A DNA stretch of 64,000 nucleotides. It comes from Fuscovulum ytuae (GTDB lineage: Bacteria > Pseudomonadota > Alphaproteobacteria > Rhodobacterales > Rhodobacteraceae). The notes beneath the pieces were generated by a model that saw only the letters and a program-made list of their open reading frames with translations, was not told the DNA's origin and did not search any database. This document shows positions 54,113-63,972 of the stretch, piece after piece. The translations under genes were made by a program, and so were the position numbers. The stretch is taken from NCBI RefSeq assembly GCF_029953595.1, contig NZ_CP124535.1, positions 3,207,001 to 3,271,000 on the forward strand, in the 5' to 3' direction. The stretch's first letter is position 1, and each line of letters opens with the position of its first letter.

Positions 54113-54592
54113 ATGAAATTGAATGAACTGCGTGACAATGACGGCGCGGCCCGCAAGCAAAAGCGTGTGGCGCGCGGCCCGGGTTCGGGCAAGGGCAAGA
54201 CCGCAGGCCGCGGGATCAAGGGCCAGAAGTCCCGTTCGGGCGTGGCCATCGGTGGGTATGAAGGCGGCCAGATGCCGCTTTATCGCCGCTTGCCGAAGCG
54301 CGGCTTTAACAAGCCGAACCGTCTGGAATTCGCCGTCGTCAACCTTGGCTTGATCGAAAAGTTCATCGGTCTGGGCAAGCTGGATGCGAAATCCGAGATC
54401 ACCGAGGACGCGCTGGTTGCTGCTGGCGTGACGTCGAACAAGCGCGACGGTATCCGCGTTCTCGCCAAAGGCGAGATCAAGTCGAAGGTGACGCTGGTGG
54501 TTACCGGGGCCTCGGCTTCGGCCATCGAAGCGGTCCAGAAGGCCGGTGGTTCGATCACCGTCAAGGCATCGGCGGCGGCTGCGGCTGAATAA
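54113..54592 (+). CDS. rplO: 50S ribosomal protein L15 (uL15)
   Basis: This 159-residue protein ([43 protein letters not shown]) is assembled early into 50S. AAGGAG lies upstream of the ATG. Confidence 0.98.
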   Translation: MKLNELRDNDGAARKQKRVARGPGSGKGKTAGRGIKGQKSRSGVAIGGYEGGQMPLYRRLPKRGFNKPNRLEFAVVNLGLIEKFIGLGKLDAKSEITEDALVAAGVTSNKRDGIRVLAKGEIKSKVTLVVTGASASAIEAVQKAGGSITVKASAAAAAE

Positions 54593-54693
54593 CGGTTGTG
54601 AGCGGTCGGCAGACCGCTTACATAACCCCTAGTTTTCCCGCGCCGCCGACCGGAAAACGGTTCGGCGGCGCCTCCATGAAAAGAGTCCTCGGC

Positions 54694-56052
54694 ATGGCAT
54701 CTGCTGCAGAGCAAATGGCGGCGAACCTGAGCTGGTCCGCCCTAGGCAAGGCGACCGATCTTCGTCAGCGCATCTTCTTTACCCTTGGCCTGCTGATCGT
54801 CTATCGGCTGGGGACCTATATCCCAGTGCCGGGCATCGACGGCACCGCATTGCGTGAGTTCATGACACAGGCGACACAGGGCATCGGCGGCATGCTGAAC
54901 CTGTTCACCGGGGGCGCGATCAGCCGGATGGGCATCTTCGCGCTGGGGATCATGCCCTATATCAGCGCGTCGATCATCGTGCAGCTGCTGGCGGCCATGG
55001 TGCCGCAGTTGGAGCAGCTGAAAAAGGAAGGCGAGCAGGGGCGAAAGAAGCTGAACCAATATACCCGCTACGGCACCGTGGCGCTGGCGATCTTTCAGGC
55101 CTGGGGTATTGCGGTTTCCATCGAGGCGGGTGGTTTGGCGCATGAGCCTGGGCTGTTCTTCAAGCTGGCCTGCGTGATCACCCTTGTCGGCGGGACGATG
55201 TTCCTGATGTGGCTGGGCGAACAGATCACCGCGCGCGGCATCGGCAACGGGATATCGCTGATCATCTTTGTGGGCATCGTGGCCGAAATTCCGGCGGCGC
55301 TGGTGCAGTTCTTTGAACAGGGCCGGTCGGGCGCGATTTCTACGCCCCTGATCCTTGGGATCATCGTGATGGTGATCGCGGTCATCGCCTTTGTCGTGTT
55401 CATGGAACGCGCATTGCGCAAGATCCATATTCAGTATCCGCGCCGTCAGGTGGGGATGAAGATCTATGATGGCGGGTCGTCGCACCTGCCGGTGAAGGTG
55501 AACCCGGCAGGGGTTATTCCGGCGATTTTTGCATCGTCGCTGCTGCTTTTGCCGACGACGATTGGCACCTTCTCGGGTCAGGATACGAACCCGGTTCTGT
55601 CGACGCTGATGGCCTATCTGGGTTATGGCCAGCCGCTGCACCTGTTGGCGATGGCGGCGATGATCGTGTTCTTCACCTATTTCTACACGGCCAACGTGTC
55701 CTTCAAGGTGGAGGATGTGGCCGAGAACCTGAAGAATCAGAACGGGTTCATCCCCGGTATCCGCCCCGGCAAGAAGACCGAGGAATATCTGGAATATGTC
55801 GTAACCCGTATCCTTGTGCTGGGGTCGGCCTATCTGGCGGCGGTCTGTCTGTTGCCCGAGGTTCTGATCGCGCAGGTGGGGCTGCCCTTCTACTTTGGCG
55901 GCACATCGGTTCTGATCGTGGTGTCGGTGACGATGGATACGATCAATCAGGTGCAATCGCATCTTTTGGCGCATCAGTATGAAGGCCTGATCGAGAAGTC
56001 GAATCTGCGCGGGAAGAAACGGACGGCGCCCAAGGCGCCAGCGCGGCGCTGA
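54694..56052 (+). CDS. secY: preprotein translocase subunit SecY
   Basis: This 452-residue channel protein with ten membrane helices has [16 protein letters not shown] (plug region entry), [15 protein letters not shown] and [17 protein letters not shown] prefer ATG 54694 ([23 protein letters not shown]), the usual alphaproteobacterial start; an ATG six codons earlier is possible and the ribosome binding site is weak for both. It is followed by adk. Confidence 0.97.
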   Translation: MASAAEQMAANLSWSALGKATDLRQRIFFTLGLLIVYRLGTYIPVPGIDGTALREFMTQATQGIGGMLNLFTGGAISRMGIFALGIMPYISASIIVQLLAAMVPQLEQLKKEGEQGRKKLNQYTRYGTVALAIFQAWGIAVSIEAGGLAHEPGLFFKLACVITLVGGTMFLMWLGEQITARGIGNGISLIIFVGIVAEIPAALVQFFEQGRSGAISTPLILGIIVMVIAVIAFVVFMERALRKIHIQYPRRQVGMKIYDGGSSHLPVKVNPAGVIPAIFASSLLLLPTTIGTFSGQDTNPVLSTLMAYLGYGQPLHLLAMAAMIVFFTYFYTANVSFKVEDVAENLKNQNGFIPGIRPGKKTEEYLEYVVTRILVLGSAYLAAVCLLPEVLIAQVGLPFYFGGTSVLIVVSVTMDTINQVQSHLLAHQYEGLIEKSNLRGKKRTAPKAPARR

Positions 56053-56063
56053 GGTCAGGGGCG

Positions 56064-56714
56064 ATGGTGAATATCATCCTTCTGGGCCCGCCGGGGGCCG
56101 GCAAAGGTACGCAGGCCAAGCGTCTGGTCGATGAAAGGCACATGGTGCAGCTTTCGACCGGCGACATGCTGCGCGAAGCCAAGACCAGCGGGACCGAGAT
56201 GGGCAACCGCGTGGCCGAGGTCATGGCGCGGGGCGAATTGGTGACGGATGAGATCGTCATCGGCCTTATCGAGGAAAAGATCACCGGCCCTGCGGGTGGT
56301 GGTTTCATCTTCGACGGGTTTCCGCGCACGCTGAAACAGGCGGATGCCTTGGCCGCGCTGATGAACCGGACGGGGCAGACGCTGGATGCGGTGATTGAGA
56401 TGCAGGTGGATGACGCGGCACTGGTCGCGAGGATCACCGGACGTTTCACCTGCGGCAACTGCGGCGAGGTCTATCACGAGGTCACCAAGCCCACCAAGGC
56501 GGCGGGCGTCTGCGACGTGTGTGGATCGTCCGATCTGCGCAAGCGGGCGGATGACAATGAGGACGCGCTGAAACAGCGGCTGATGGAATATTACAAGAAG
56601 ACCTCGCCCCTGATTGGCTATTACTACGCAAAGCACCAGCTTTCGACGGTGGATGGTTTGGCGGAAATGGACACGGTTTCCGAGGCCATCGCATCGGTGC
56701 TTGACAAAGCCTGA
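56064..56714 (+). CDS. adk: adenylate kinase, zinc-type LID
   Basis: This 216-residue enzyme interconverts ATP+AMP and 2 ADP. The P-loop GPPGAGKGT is at 8-16, with FDGFPRT and the LID domain. The LID has four cysteines (C130, C133, C150, C153) in CGNC...CDVC, which should bind structural zinc, unlike the Cys-free LID of E. coli. It is 11 nt after secY. Confidence 0.98.
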   Translation: MVNIILLGPPGAGKGTQAKRLVDERHMVQLSTGDMLREAKTSGTEMGNRVAEVMARGELVTDEIVIGLIEEKITGPAGGGFIFDGFPRTLKQADALAALMNRTGQTLDAVIEMQVDDAALVARITGRFTCGNCGEVYHEVTKPTKAAGVCDVCGSSDLRKRADDNEDALKQRLMEYYKKTSPLIGYYYAKHQLSTVDGLAEMDTVSEAIASVLDKA

Positions 56715-56902
56715 AAATGCCGTCCCACGCCCTTGACGGGCGGGGGAAAAGCCCATAAAGCACGGCGTCCCGCAAGGGAATCGTCCGGCCATATTGATGC
56801 TTGGCTGGTCAGATCGAATCGGTGGAATGGGGTGACCCGCGCCGCCGGAGTTGTGAAAAAAGGTTCTGGCATCACGGAACCGCAACGAAAAGGAACATGC
56901 GC

Positions 56903-57271
56903 GTGGCACGTATTGCTGGCGTCAACATCCCCACCCAGAAGCGGGTGCCGATTGCCCTGACCTACATCACCGGGATCGGCTCGCATAATGCGGAAATCAT
57001 TTGCAATTCGCTGAACATTGACCGCGCGCGCCGGGTCAATCAGCTTTCGGATGCCGAAGTGCTGGCCATCCGCGAATTCATCGACGCGAACTTCACCGTC
57101 GAGGGCGACCTGCGCCGCGAAGTTTCGATGAACATCAAGCGTCTGATGGACCTTGGCTGCTATCGCGGCCTGCGTCACCGCAAGAACCTTCCGGTTCGCG
57201 GTCAGCGTACCCACACGAACGCCCGCACCCGCAAGGGCCCGGCGAAGCCGATCGCCGGCAAGAAGAAGTAA
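56903..57271 (+). CDS. rpsM: 30S ribosomal protein S13 (uS13)
   Basis: This 122-residue protein ([25 protein letters not shown]) forms the B1 inter-subunit bridge. The GTG at 56903 gives the canonical start 8 nt after AGGA; an in-frame ATG two codons earlier is the alternative. The 188-nt gap after adk has no gene; a weak TTGACG-17-TAAAGC promoter-like pair begins at 56733. Confidence 0.96.
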   Translation: MARIAGVNIPTQKRVPIALTYITGIGSHNAEIICNSLNIDRARRVNQLSDAEVLAIREFIDANFTVEGDLRREVSMNIKRLMDLGCYRGLRHRKNLPVRGQRTHTNARTRKGPAKPIAGKKK

Positions 57272-57286
57272 GGGGAGCGCACAGTC

Positions 57287-57685
57287 ATGGCACGTGATAC
57301 CAAATCCGCCGCGCGCACCAAGCGCAAGGAACGCAAGAACATCGCCGCTGGTGTGGCGCATGTGAATTCGTCGTTCAACAACACCAAAATCCTGATTTCC
57401 GACGTGCAGGGCAATGCGATCTCGTGGTCGTCTGCTGGCACGATGGGCTTCAAGGGCTCGCGCAAGTCGACGCCTTACGCCGCCCAGATGGCCGCAGAAG
57501 ATGCTGGCCGCAAGGCGCAGGAACATGGCGTGAAGACGCTGGAAGTCGAAGTGCAAGGCCCCGGTTCGGGCCGCGAGTCGGCGCTGCGCGCGCTGGCTGC
57601 GGTGGGTTTCAACATCACCTCGATCCGTGATGTGACCCCGCTGGCACATAACGGCTGCCGCCCGCCGAAGCGCCGCCGCGTCTAA
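57287..57685 (+). CDS. rpsK: 30S ribosomal protein S11 (uS11)
   Basis: This 132-residue protein ([23 protein letters not shown]-terminal [12 protein letters not shown]) forms the platform next to the 16S 3' end and the Shine-Dalgarno helix. Confidence 0.99.
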   Translation: MARDTKSAARTKRKERKNIAAGVAHVNSSFNNTKILISDVQGNAISWSSAGTMGFKGSRKSTPYAAQMAAEDAGRKAQEHGVKTLEVEVQGPGSGRESALRALAAVGFNITSIRDVTPLAHNGCRPPKRRRV

Positions 57686-57700
57686 GTCTTTTCGAATAAG

Positions 57701-57728
57701 GCGGGCCGTGCCGGTTGGTGCGGCCCGC
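57701..57728 (+). terminator. hairpin between rpsK and rpoA
   Basis: GCGGGCCG / CGGCCCGC (8 bp) has a 12-nt loop, with TT only after it. It is probably a partial terminator or processing site. Confidence 0.45.
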
Positions 57729-57801
57729 TTAAGCTATTTCTGATCCTCGGGCGTCCGCCGCTATCTGGACATGGGCTGCGGACTGGTATGGAGGCGAAAG
57801 C

Positions 57802-58818
57802 ATGATCCACAAGAACTGGCAGGAACTCATCAAGCCGACGCAACTGGTGGTTAAGCCTGGTGCTGACCCCGCGCGCGTGGCGACGGTGATCGCCGAGCCG
57901 CTGGAGCGGGGCTTCGGCCTGACGCTGGGCAACGCGCTTCGGCGCGTGCTGCTGTCTTCGCTTCAGGGCGCGGCCATCACCTCGGTGCAGATCGACAACG
58001 TGCTGCACGAGTTTTCCAGCGTCGCGGGCGTGCGTGAAGACGTGACGGACATCGTGCTGAACCTGAAGGGCGTGAGCCTGAAGATGGAAGTCGAGGGGCC
58101 GAAGCGCCTGTCGATTTCGGCCAAGGGGCCGGGCGTGGTGACGGCTGGTGACATTTCGGAGAGCAACGGGATCGAGGTTCTGAATAAGGACCATGTGATC
58201 TGCCATCTGGATGACGGCGCCGACGTGTTCATGGAACTGACGGTGAATACCGGCAAGGGCTATGTCTCGGCCGACAAGAACCGCCCGGAAGATGCGCCGA
58301 TCGGCCTGATCCCGATCGACGCGATCTATTCGCCGGTCAAGAAGGTTTCCTACGAAGTGCAGCCGACCCGCGAAGGGCAGGTGCTGGACTATGACAAGCT
58401 GACGATGAAGATCGAAACCGACGGCAGCCTGACGCCGGATGACGCTGTGGCCTATGCCGCGCGCATCCTTCAGGATCAGCTGTCGATCTTCGTCAACTTC
58501 GACGAGCCGGAATCGGCGAAGGCTGGCGAAGTGGATGCAGGGCTTGAGTTCAACCCGCTGCTTCTGAAGAAGGTCGACGAGCTGGAGCTTTCGGTCCGTT
58601 CGGCCAACTGCCTGAAGAACGACAACATCGTCTATATCGGCGACCTGATCCAGAAGACCGAGGCCGAGATGCTTCGGACGCCGAACTTCGGACGCAAGTC
58701 CTTGAACGAGATCAAGGAAGTGCTGTCGGGCATGGGCCTGCATCTTGGCATGGAAGTCGAGGATTGGCCGCCGGAGAACATCGAAGACCTGGCCAAACGC
58801 TTCGAGGATCAGTTCTGA
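57802..58818 (+). CDS. rpoA: DNA-directed RNA polymerase subunit alpha
   Basis: This 338-residue protein has an N-terminal dimerisation domain ([30 protein letters not shown]) and a C-terminal DNA/activator-binding domain containing [14 protein letters not shown], with the conserved Arg of the 265 determinant. GGAGGCG precedes the ATG. Confidence 0.99.
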   Translation: MIHKNWQELIKPTQLVVKPGADPARVATVIAEPLERGFGLTLGNALRRVLLSSLQGAAITSVQIDNVLHEFSSVAGVREDVTDIVLNLKGVSLKMEVEGPKRLSISAKGPGVVTAGDISESNGIEVLNKDHVICHLDDGADVFMELTVNTGKGYVSADKNRPEDAPIGLIPIDAIYSPVKKVSYEVQPTREGQVLDYDKLTMKIETDGSLTPDDAVAYAARILQDQLSIFVNFDEPESAKAGEVDAGLEFNPLLLKKVDELELSVRSANCLKNDNIVYIGDLIQKTEAEMLRTPNFGRKSLNEIKEVLSGMGLHLGMEVEDWPPENIEDLAKRFEDQF

Positions 58819-58823
58819 AATCG

Positions 58824-58851
58824 GTAGGGTGGGGTAATAACCCCACCCTAC
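58824..58851. repeat. GTAGGGTGGGGT palindrome after rpoA
   Basis: The perfect 12-bp stem GTAGGGTGGGGT / ACCCCACCCTAC with an AATA loop lies 6 nt after the rpoA stop. Its core is the same as that of the tauE/pckA terminator. Confidence 0.75.
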
Positions 58852-58954
58852 GGAAATGCCCGGAATGCCGGGGAAATCTGGGCACAACCGCCCCAACGAC
58901 GCCCTCCGCAACGCACGGGGGGCAACACAAAGCAAAACGCGATAGGAGATACCA

Positions 58955-59374
58955 ATGCGTCACGCCCGCGGCTACCGCCGCCTGAACCGCACCCACGAAC
59001 ACCGCAAGGCGCTGTTCGCCAACATGGCCGGCTCGCTCATCGAGCATGAGCAGATCAAGACGACTCTGCCCAAGGCCAAGGAACTGCGCCCGATCGTTGA
59101 AAAGCTGATCACGCTGGCCAAGCGCGGTGATCTGCACGCCCGTCGTCAGGCGGCTGCGCAGCTGAAGGAAGACCGCCATGTGGAGCGGCTGTTCGCCATC
59201 CTGGGCCCCCGCTACAAGTCGCGCAATGGTGGCTACCTGCGCGTGCTGAAGGCCGGGTTCCGCTTTGGCGATATGGCACCGATGGCGATCATCGAATTCG
59301 TCGATCGCGACACCAGCGCCAAAGGTGCTGCGGATCGTGCCCGCGTCGAGGCCGAGGAAGCAGCCGAGGATTGA
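58955..59374 (+). CDS. rplQ: 50S ribosomal protein L17 (bL17)
   Basis: This 139-residue protein ([45 protein letters not shown]) is the last ribosomal gene of the cluster. AGGAGA lies before the ATG. Confidence 0.99.
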   Translation: MRHARGYRRLNRTHEHRKALFANMAGSLIEHEQIKTTLPKAKELRPIVEKLITLAKRGDLHARRQAAAQLKEDRHVERLFAILGPRYKSRNGGYLRVLKAGFRFGDMAPMAIIEFVDRDTSAKGAADRARVEAEEAAED

Positions 59375-59396
59375 TCCTTCGGCAATGTCGAGATTG

Positions 59397-59424
59397 AAAG
59401 GCCCGCCTTTATGGTGGGCCTTTT
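59397..59424 (+). terminator. terminator of the alpha operon after rplQ
   Basis: AAAGGCCCGCC pairs with GGTGGGCCTTT (11 bp, one G-T) around a 5-nt loop and runs into TTTT. Confidence 0.85.
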
Positions 59425-59483
59425 CCATTGATGCCGACGGAATGCGGGCGCATATCGGGGAAAGACGAACCGAGGGGATGCCT

Positions 59484-60869
59484 ATGTTCCGCCACCTGTG
59501 TCTTGTCGCTGCGCTGTCGATCCTGCCATTCGGCGCCCTTGCGCAAACGGCCGTTCCTGTCAGTGAGGCCGAGATTTCCCTGTCTTTCGCGCCCGTGGTG
59601 AAAGCGGCGGCGCCGGCGGTGGTGAATATCTACGCCACGCGCATCGTGCAGGAGCGGCGGTCGCCCTTTGCCGATGATCCCTTCTTCAATCAGTTCTTTG
59701 AGGCGTTGGGGCCTGCCCAGCCACGCATCCAGAATTCGCTGGGGTCTGGCGTGATCGTCAGCGCCGATGGGATCGTTGTGTCGAATTATCACGTGGTGGG
59801 GCAGGCGACGGAGATCAGGGTCGTGCTGAACGACCGGCGCGAATATGCGGCGGATGTGATCCTTGCCGATCAAGAAAGCGATTTGGCGGTGTTGCGACTG
59901 CGTGATGCGACGGATCTGCCGGTACTTGAGATGCGGAATTCCGATGAGTTGGAGGTGGGCGATCTGGTTCTGGCCATCGGCAATCCGTTCGGCGTGGGGC
60001 AGACGGTGTCTTCGGGCATCGTGTCGGGTCTGGCGCGGTCGGCGCTGCAGGTGGGGGATGGGCGGGGCTATTTCATCCAGACGGATGCGGCCATCAATCC
60101 GGGGAATTCGGGCGGTGCGCTGGTGGATGTGCGGGGAAGGCTGGTTGGGATCAACACGGCGATCCTGACGCGGGGGGGCGGGTCGAACGGGATCGGCTTT
60201 GCGATCCCGGCCAATCTGGTGCGCAGCATTGTGGCGCAGGCCGAGGCGGGGGCCGCACGCTTTGCCCGGCCGTGGGCAGGGGTGACGGGTCAGGCGATGG
60301 ATGCGGCGCTGGCCGAAAGTCTTGGGCTGGCGCGGCCCGACGGGGTGGTGATTTCCGATGTGCATCCGAAAAGTCCCTTTGCCGCCGCGGGGTTGCAGCC
60401 GGGGGATGTGATCCTGTCCTTGGGGGGAGAGCCCACGAACACGCCGCAGGAGGTGATCTTCCGCATGGCGGCGCTGGGGGTGGGGACGGAGGCCGAAATC
60501 ACTTGGCTGCGGAACGGAGAGGCGATGCAGGCCTCGATGATGCTGGCCCCCGCGCCGGATGACCCGCCCCGCGACCAGATGACGGTCACGGCGGATGTTG
60601 GCCTGCGCGGCCTGACGGTGGTGCGGATCAATCCGGCGGTGATCGAAGAGTTGGGCCTGCCCATGCAGGCCGAGGGCGTGGCTGTGATGCAGGCCGAGGA
60701 CCTGTCGGCGCGGGCGGGGGTGCAGCGGGGGGATATCCTTCTGGGCATCAACGGGGCGGCGGTGGGTACGCCTGCGGATGTGCTGGCGCTGGCCGAGATG
60801 GGGTCGCGGGTTTGGGTGCTGGACCTGATCCGCGAGGGACGGGCCTTGCGGCTGCGGTTCCGTTTCTGA
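59484..60869 (+). CDS. Deg/HtrA-type periplasmic serine protease
   Basis: This 461-residue protein has a signal peptide (cleavage near ALA-Q, residues 18-20), a trypsin-like domain with the triad H103 (SNYHVVG), D133 (ESDLAVLRL) and S209 (NPGNSGGALV), then two PDZ domains (about 265-355 and 375-455). The family degrades or refolds damaged envelope proteins. It may be DegQ-like or MucD-like; orthology is not settled. ATG 59484 is better spaced from GAGGGG than ATG 59478. It follows the rplQ terminator and precedes rarA by 38 nt. Confidence 0.9.
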   Translation: MFRHLCLVAALSILPFGALAQTAVPVSEAEISLSFAPVVKAAAPAVVNIYATRIVQERRSPFADDPFFNQFFEALGPAQPRIQNSLGSGVIVSADGIVVSNYHVVGQATEIRVVLNDRREYAADVILADQESDLAVLRLRDATDLPVLEMRNSDELEVGDLVLAIGNPFGVGQTVSSGIVSGLARSALQVGDGRGYFIQTDAAINPGNSGGALVDVRGRLVGINTAILTRGGGSNGIGFAIPANLVRSIVAQAEAGAARFARPWAGVTGQAMDAALAESLGLARPDGVVISDVHPKSPFAAAGLQPGDVILSLGGEPTNTPQEVIFRMAALGVGTEAEITWLRNGEAMQASMMLAPAPDDPPRDQMTVTADVGLRGLTVVRINPAVIEELGLPMQAEGVAVMQAEDLSARAGVQRGDILLGINGAAVGTPADVLALAEMGSRVWVLDLIREGRALRLRFRF

Positions 60870-60907
60870 TGCTTTCACAGTGGAGTTTGGCGGGGTAGGT
60901 TGAAGCC

Positions 60908-62221
60908 ATGGCTGACCTGTTCGACTCTGCCCCCCGTCCTGCTGCCGAAGGCCCGCGCCCTTTGGCGGATCGGTTGCGGCCTAAGCGGCTGTCCGAGGTG
61001 ATCGGGCAGGGGCATGTGCTGTCGCCTGATGGACCGCTGGGCGCGATGCTGGCGGCGAAGTCTTTGAGTTCGCTGATCCTCTGGGGGCCGCCGGGGGTGG
61101 GCAAGACCACCATCGCGCGGCTTTTGGCGGATGAGACGGATCTGGCCTTCGTGCAGATTTCGGCGATTTTCACCGGGGTGCCGGATCTGAAAAAGGTGTT
61201 CGAGCAGGCGAAAATCCGGCGCGGAAACGGGCAGGGGACGCTGCTTTTTGTCGATGAAATTCACCGTTTCAACAAGGCGCAGCAGGATGGATTTCTGCCG
61301 CATATGGAGGATGGGACGATCCTTCTGGTCGGTGCGACGACCGAAAATCCCAGTTTCGAATTGAACGCAGCCCTTTTGAGCCGCGCGCAAGTGATTGTTC
61401 TGGAAAGGCTTTCACTGGCCGATCTGGAGCGGTTGGCGCAGCGGGCGGAAAAGGAGTTGGGTCGCAGCCTGCCCCTGACGGGGGAGGCGCGGGAGGCGAT
61501 GCTGGAGATGGCGGATGGGGATGGGCGGGCCTGTCTGAACCTGATCGAGCAGGTGGCGGCCTGGAAGGTGGAGCGGCCCTTGGATCGCGCCCAGTTGGCG
61601 CAGCGGTTGATGCGTCGGGCAGCGAAATATGACAAGTCGGGGGAGGAGCATTACAACCTGATCTCGGCCTTGCACAAATCCATCCGAGGGTCGGACCCGG
61701 ACGGGGCGCTTTACTGGTTTGCGCGGATGCTGGAGGGGGGGGAGGACCCGCGGTTTCTGGCGCGGCGGTTGGTGCGGATGGCGGTGGAAGATATCGGTCT
61801 GGCGGACCCTCAGGCGCAGGGACTCTGCATCGATTCATGGCAGACCTATGAGCGGCTGGGGTCGCCGGAGGGTGAGCTTGCCCTGGCAAATGCCGTTGTT
61901 TATCTGGCACTTGCGCCGAAATCGAACGGCGTCTACGTGGCCTATAAGGCAGCACGGGCAGCGGCGCGGGAGACCGGCAGCCTGATGCCGCCGCGCCATA
62001 TCCTGAACGCGCCGACGAAGATGATGAAAGAGATCGGCTATGGCGCGGGCTATGCCTATGACCATGATGCCGAGGATGGGTTTTCGGGGCAGGATTATTT
62101 CCCCGAAGGCATGAAGCGCCCGGTCTTTTATGCGCCACCCGAGCGGGGGTTTGAGCGCGAGTTGAAGAAGCGGGTGGAGTATTTCGCCAAGCTGCGCGCG
62201 AAACGGCAGGGCGAGCGTTAA
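60908..62221 (+). CDS. rarA: replication-associated recombination protein A (MgsA/RarA)
   Basis: This 437-residue AAA+ ATPase is related to clamp loaders, with Walker A GPPGVGKTT at 60-68, Walker B LLFVDEIH (D116, E117), sensor 1 ATTENPSFELN and the C-terminal tetramerisation domain (YALDPQAQ-like GLADPQAQGL, DYFPEGMKRPVFYAP). It acts at stalled replication forks. It is probably cotranscribed with the protease. Confidence 0.95.
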   Translation: MADLFDSAPRPAAEGPRPLADRLRPKRLSEVIGQGHVLSPDGPLGAMLAAKSLSSLILWGPPGVGKTTIARLLADETDLAFVQISAIFTGVPDLKKVFEQAKIRRGNGQGTLLFVDEIHRFNKAQQDGFLPHMEDGTILLVGATTENPSFELNAALLSRAQVIVLERLSLADLERLAQRAEKELGRSLPLTGEAREAMLEMADGDGRACLNLIEQVAAWKVERPLDRAQLAQRLMRRAAKYDKSGEEHYNLISALHKSIRGSDPDGALYWFARMLEGGEDPRFLARRLVRMAVEDIGLADPQAQGLCIDSWQTYERLGSPEGELALANAVVYLALAPKSNGVYVAYKAARAAARETGSLMPPRHILNAPTKMMKEIGYGAGYAYDHDAEDGFSGQDYFPEGMKRPVFYAPPERGFERELKKRVEYFAKLRAKRQGER

Positions 62222-62260
62222 TCGCAGCCAGTTTTCCTATATGTAGCAAGGGTTTGGCCC

Positions 62261-62301
62261 GCAACGGCTGTGCCCTGTTTTGTGCCGGATTTTGTGCAGC
62301 A
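62261..62301. repeat. 41-nt iteron-like repeat, copy 2
   Basis: This copy differs from 49-89 at one base (62289). It consists of 12-nt periods each containing TGTGC. It lies 40 nt after rarA in the 342-nt gap before crcB. Confidence 0.6.
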
Positions 62302-62385
62302 AAGTGTACATACAAATTCCAGCAGAGAGATTGGCGAAATCATGGTTAAGGGTGCGCATTTGCACAGGCGGCCCCCTCTCCCTGA

Positions 62386-62414
62386 CCCTCTCCCCCGGAA
62401 GGCGGGGGAGAGGG
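62386..62414. repeat. CCCTCTCCCCCG palindrome
   Basis: The perfect 12-bp stem CCCTCTCCCCCG / CGGGGGAGAGGG has a 5-nt loop, a common type of proteobacterial intergenic repeat. The rest of the 62222-62563 gap shows no gene. There is no fluoride-riboswitch-like sequence before crcB. Confidence 0.6.
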
Positions 62415-62563
62415 GAGGAGACATATCCGCAATCGCAGGGCGGGATGGGAGCGGTGTGTTTGAGTATTTGAGCCAAGGTGAAAGGGCGGGAGAGCGGCCT
62501 GTGCGGGGGCGGTTGGCCCTTCTTCTGTTGACATTCCGGCCCCTTGGCGCAATGGACAGGCCC

Positions 62564-62932
62564 ATGATCCAGAGCATCCTTCTTGTTGCCTTGGGCGGGG
62601 CTGCGGGTTCCGTCGCGCGGTTTCTTGTCGTCACGGCGGCGGGGCGGATGATGCCCGGCTGGCCGCTTGGCACGCTGGTCGTGAATGTGGTCGGATCGCT
62701 GGCCATAGGCGTGGCCTATGTCCTGCTGGCGCAGCGGGCGGCGATTGCGCCCTTGGTCGTGGCAGGGTTCCTTGGCGGGTTCACCACCTTTTCGGCCTTT
62801 TCCCTTGACGCGATGAAGCTGTGGGAGGGCGGACAGGCGATGCAGGCTGGCGCCTATGTTGCGGCATCCGTCATCCTTTCCCTTGCTGCCGTGGCGCTTG
62901 GCGCGGCCCTTGCCCGGAGTATCACCGCATGA
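62564..62932 (+). CDS. crcB: CrcB/Fluc fluoride exporter
   Basis: This 122-residue protein with four membrane helices has GGAAGSVARF, GTLVVNVVGSLAIG and GFLGGFTTFSAFSLD, the core motifs of Fluc fluoride channels, which act as dual-topology dimers to let fluoride out of the cell. ATG 62564 gives the family-typical start; ATG 62552 would add four residues. The stop overlaps the next gene by ATGA. Confidence 0.93.
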   Translation: MIQSILLVALGGAAGSVARFLVVTAAGRMMPGWPLGTLVVNVVGSLAIGVAYVLLAQRAAIAPLVVAGFLGGFTTFSAFSLDAMKLWEGGQAMQAGAYVAASVILSLAAVALGAALARSITA

Positions 62933-63972
62933 GCGGCGTGAAGACCCTGACCGTATCGGAAGATGAGGGGGAGCAGCGGCTGGACCGCTGGTTCAAGCGG
63001 CGCTTTCCGCATGTGACCCAAGGCGCGGTGGAGAAGATGTGCCGCACCGGGCAGGTGCGGGTCGATGGCGCGCGGGCCAAGGCATCAGATCGCGTGGTGC
63101 CGGGGCAGGCGATCCGCGTGCCGCCCTTGCCCGATCCGAATGTGGAGCGGCCCCGCATCGAGGGGATTTCGCCTGCGGATGCCAAGATGATTCAGGACTG
63201 CGTGCTGTGGATGGACGAGCATATGATCGTCTTGAACAAGCCTGCGGGCCTGCCGTCGCAAGGGGGCAGCGGGCAGGGCGAGCGGCATGTAGACGGCCTG
63301 ACCGAGGCGCTGAAATTCGGCTATAAGGAGCGGCCGAAGCTGGTGCATCGGTTGGACAAGGATACGTCCGGTTTGCTGATGCTGGCGCGGACGGATCGGG
63401 TGGCGCGGAACCTGTCAGAGGCGCTGCGGCACCGCAACACGCGCAAGATCTACTGGGCGGTGGTGGCGGGCGTCCCGAACCCGAAGAAAGGGTCGATCAA
63501 ATACGGGCTGATGAAGGCCCCCGGCCATGGCAAACGCGGCGAGGGCGAGAAGATGGTCTGCGTCCATCCCGCGAAGATGGCCGACTATCCCGATGCCAAG
63601 CGGGCGCATACGGATTACTTCGTTCTGTGGTTCCTTGGATCGCGCCTGTCATGGATGGCGCTGGAGCCTGTGACGGGGCGGACGCATCAGCTGCGCGCGC
63701 ATATGGCGGAGCTGGGTCATCCCATAATCGGGGATGGGAAATATGGCGGGTCGGATGCCGACAATCAGGGCGATGGCTGGGGGGCCGCCGTGGGGGGGGA
63801 CATTTCCCGCAAGCTGCATCTGCACGCGCGGATGTTGATGGTGGAGCATCCGGTGACGAAGGTGGAGATGACCTTCACCGCGCCCTTGCCCGAGCATATG
63901 GCGCGGACATGGAAGGCGCTGGACTGGAAAGAGGATGACGTGCCCTCTGATCCTTTCACGGTGTTTCGATGA
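62929..63972 (+). CDS. RluA-family 23S rRNA pseudouridine synthase (RluC-like)
   Basis: This 347-residue protein has an N-terminal S4 RNA-binding domain (about 16-65) and a catalytic domain with HRLDKDTSG (Asp143) and TGRTHQLRAHM. It converts specific uridines in 23S rRNA to pseudouridine. The RluC/RluD split cannot be made with certainty; RluC is more likely. It overlaps crcB and the next gene by ATGA. Confidence 0.88.
   Translation: MSGVKTLTVSEDEGEQRLDRWFKRRFPHVTQGAVEKMCRTGQVRVDGARAKASDRVVPGQAIRVPPLPDPNVERPRIEGISPADAKMIQDCVLWMDEHMIVLNKPAGLPSQGGSGQGERHVDGLTEALKFGYKERPKLVHRLDKDTSGLLMLARTDRVARNLSEALRHRNTRKIYWAVVAGVPNPKKGSIKYGLMKAPGHGKRGEGEKMVCVHPAKMADYPDAKRAHTDYFVLWFLGSRLSWMALEPVTGRTHQLRAHMAELGHPIIGDGKYGGSDADNQGDGWGAAVGGDISRKLHLHARMLMVEHPVTKVEMTFTAPLPEHMARTWKALDWKEDDVPSDPFTVFR

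Noticed and set aside
62222-62563. Fluoride riboswitch upstream of crcB
   Set aside because: I looked for the conserved fluoride-aptamer sequence elements (GGNGATGG and the downstream pseudoknot partners) and found none; only the repeats described are present.
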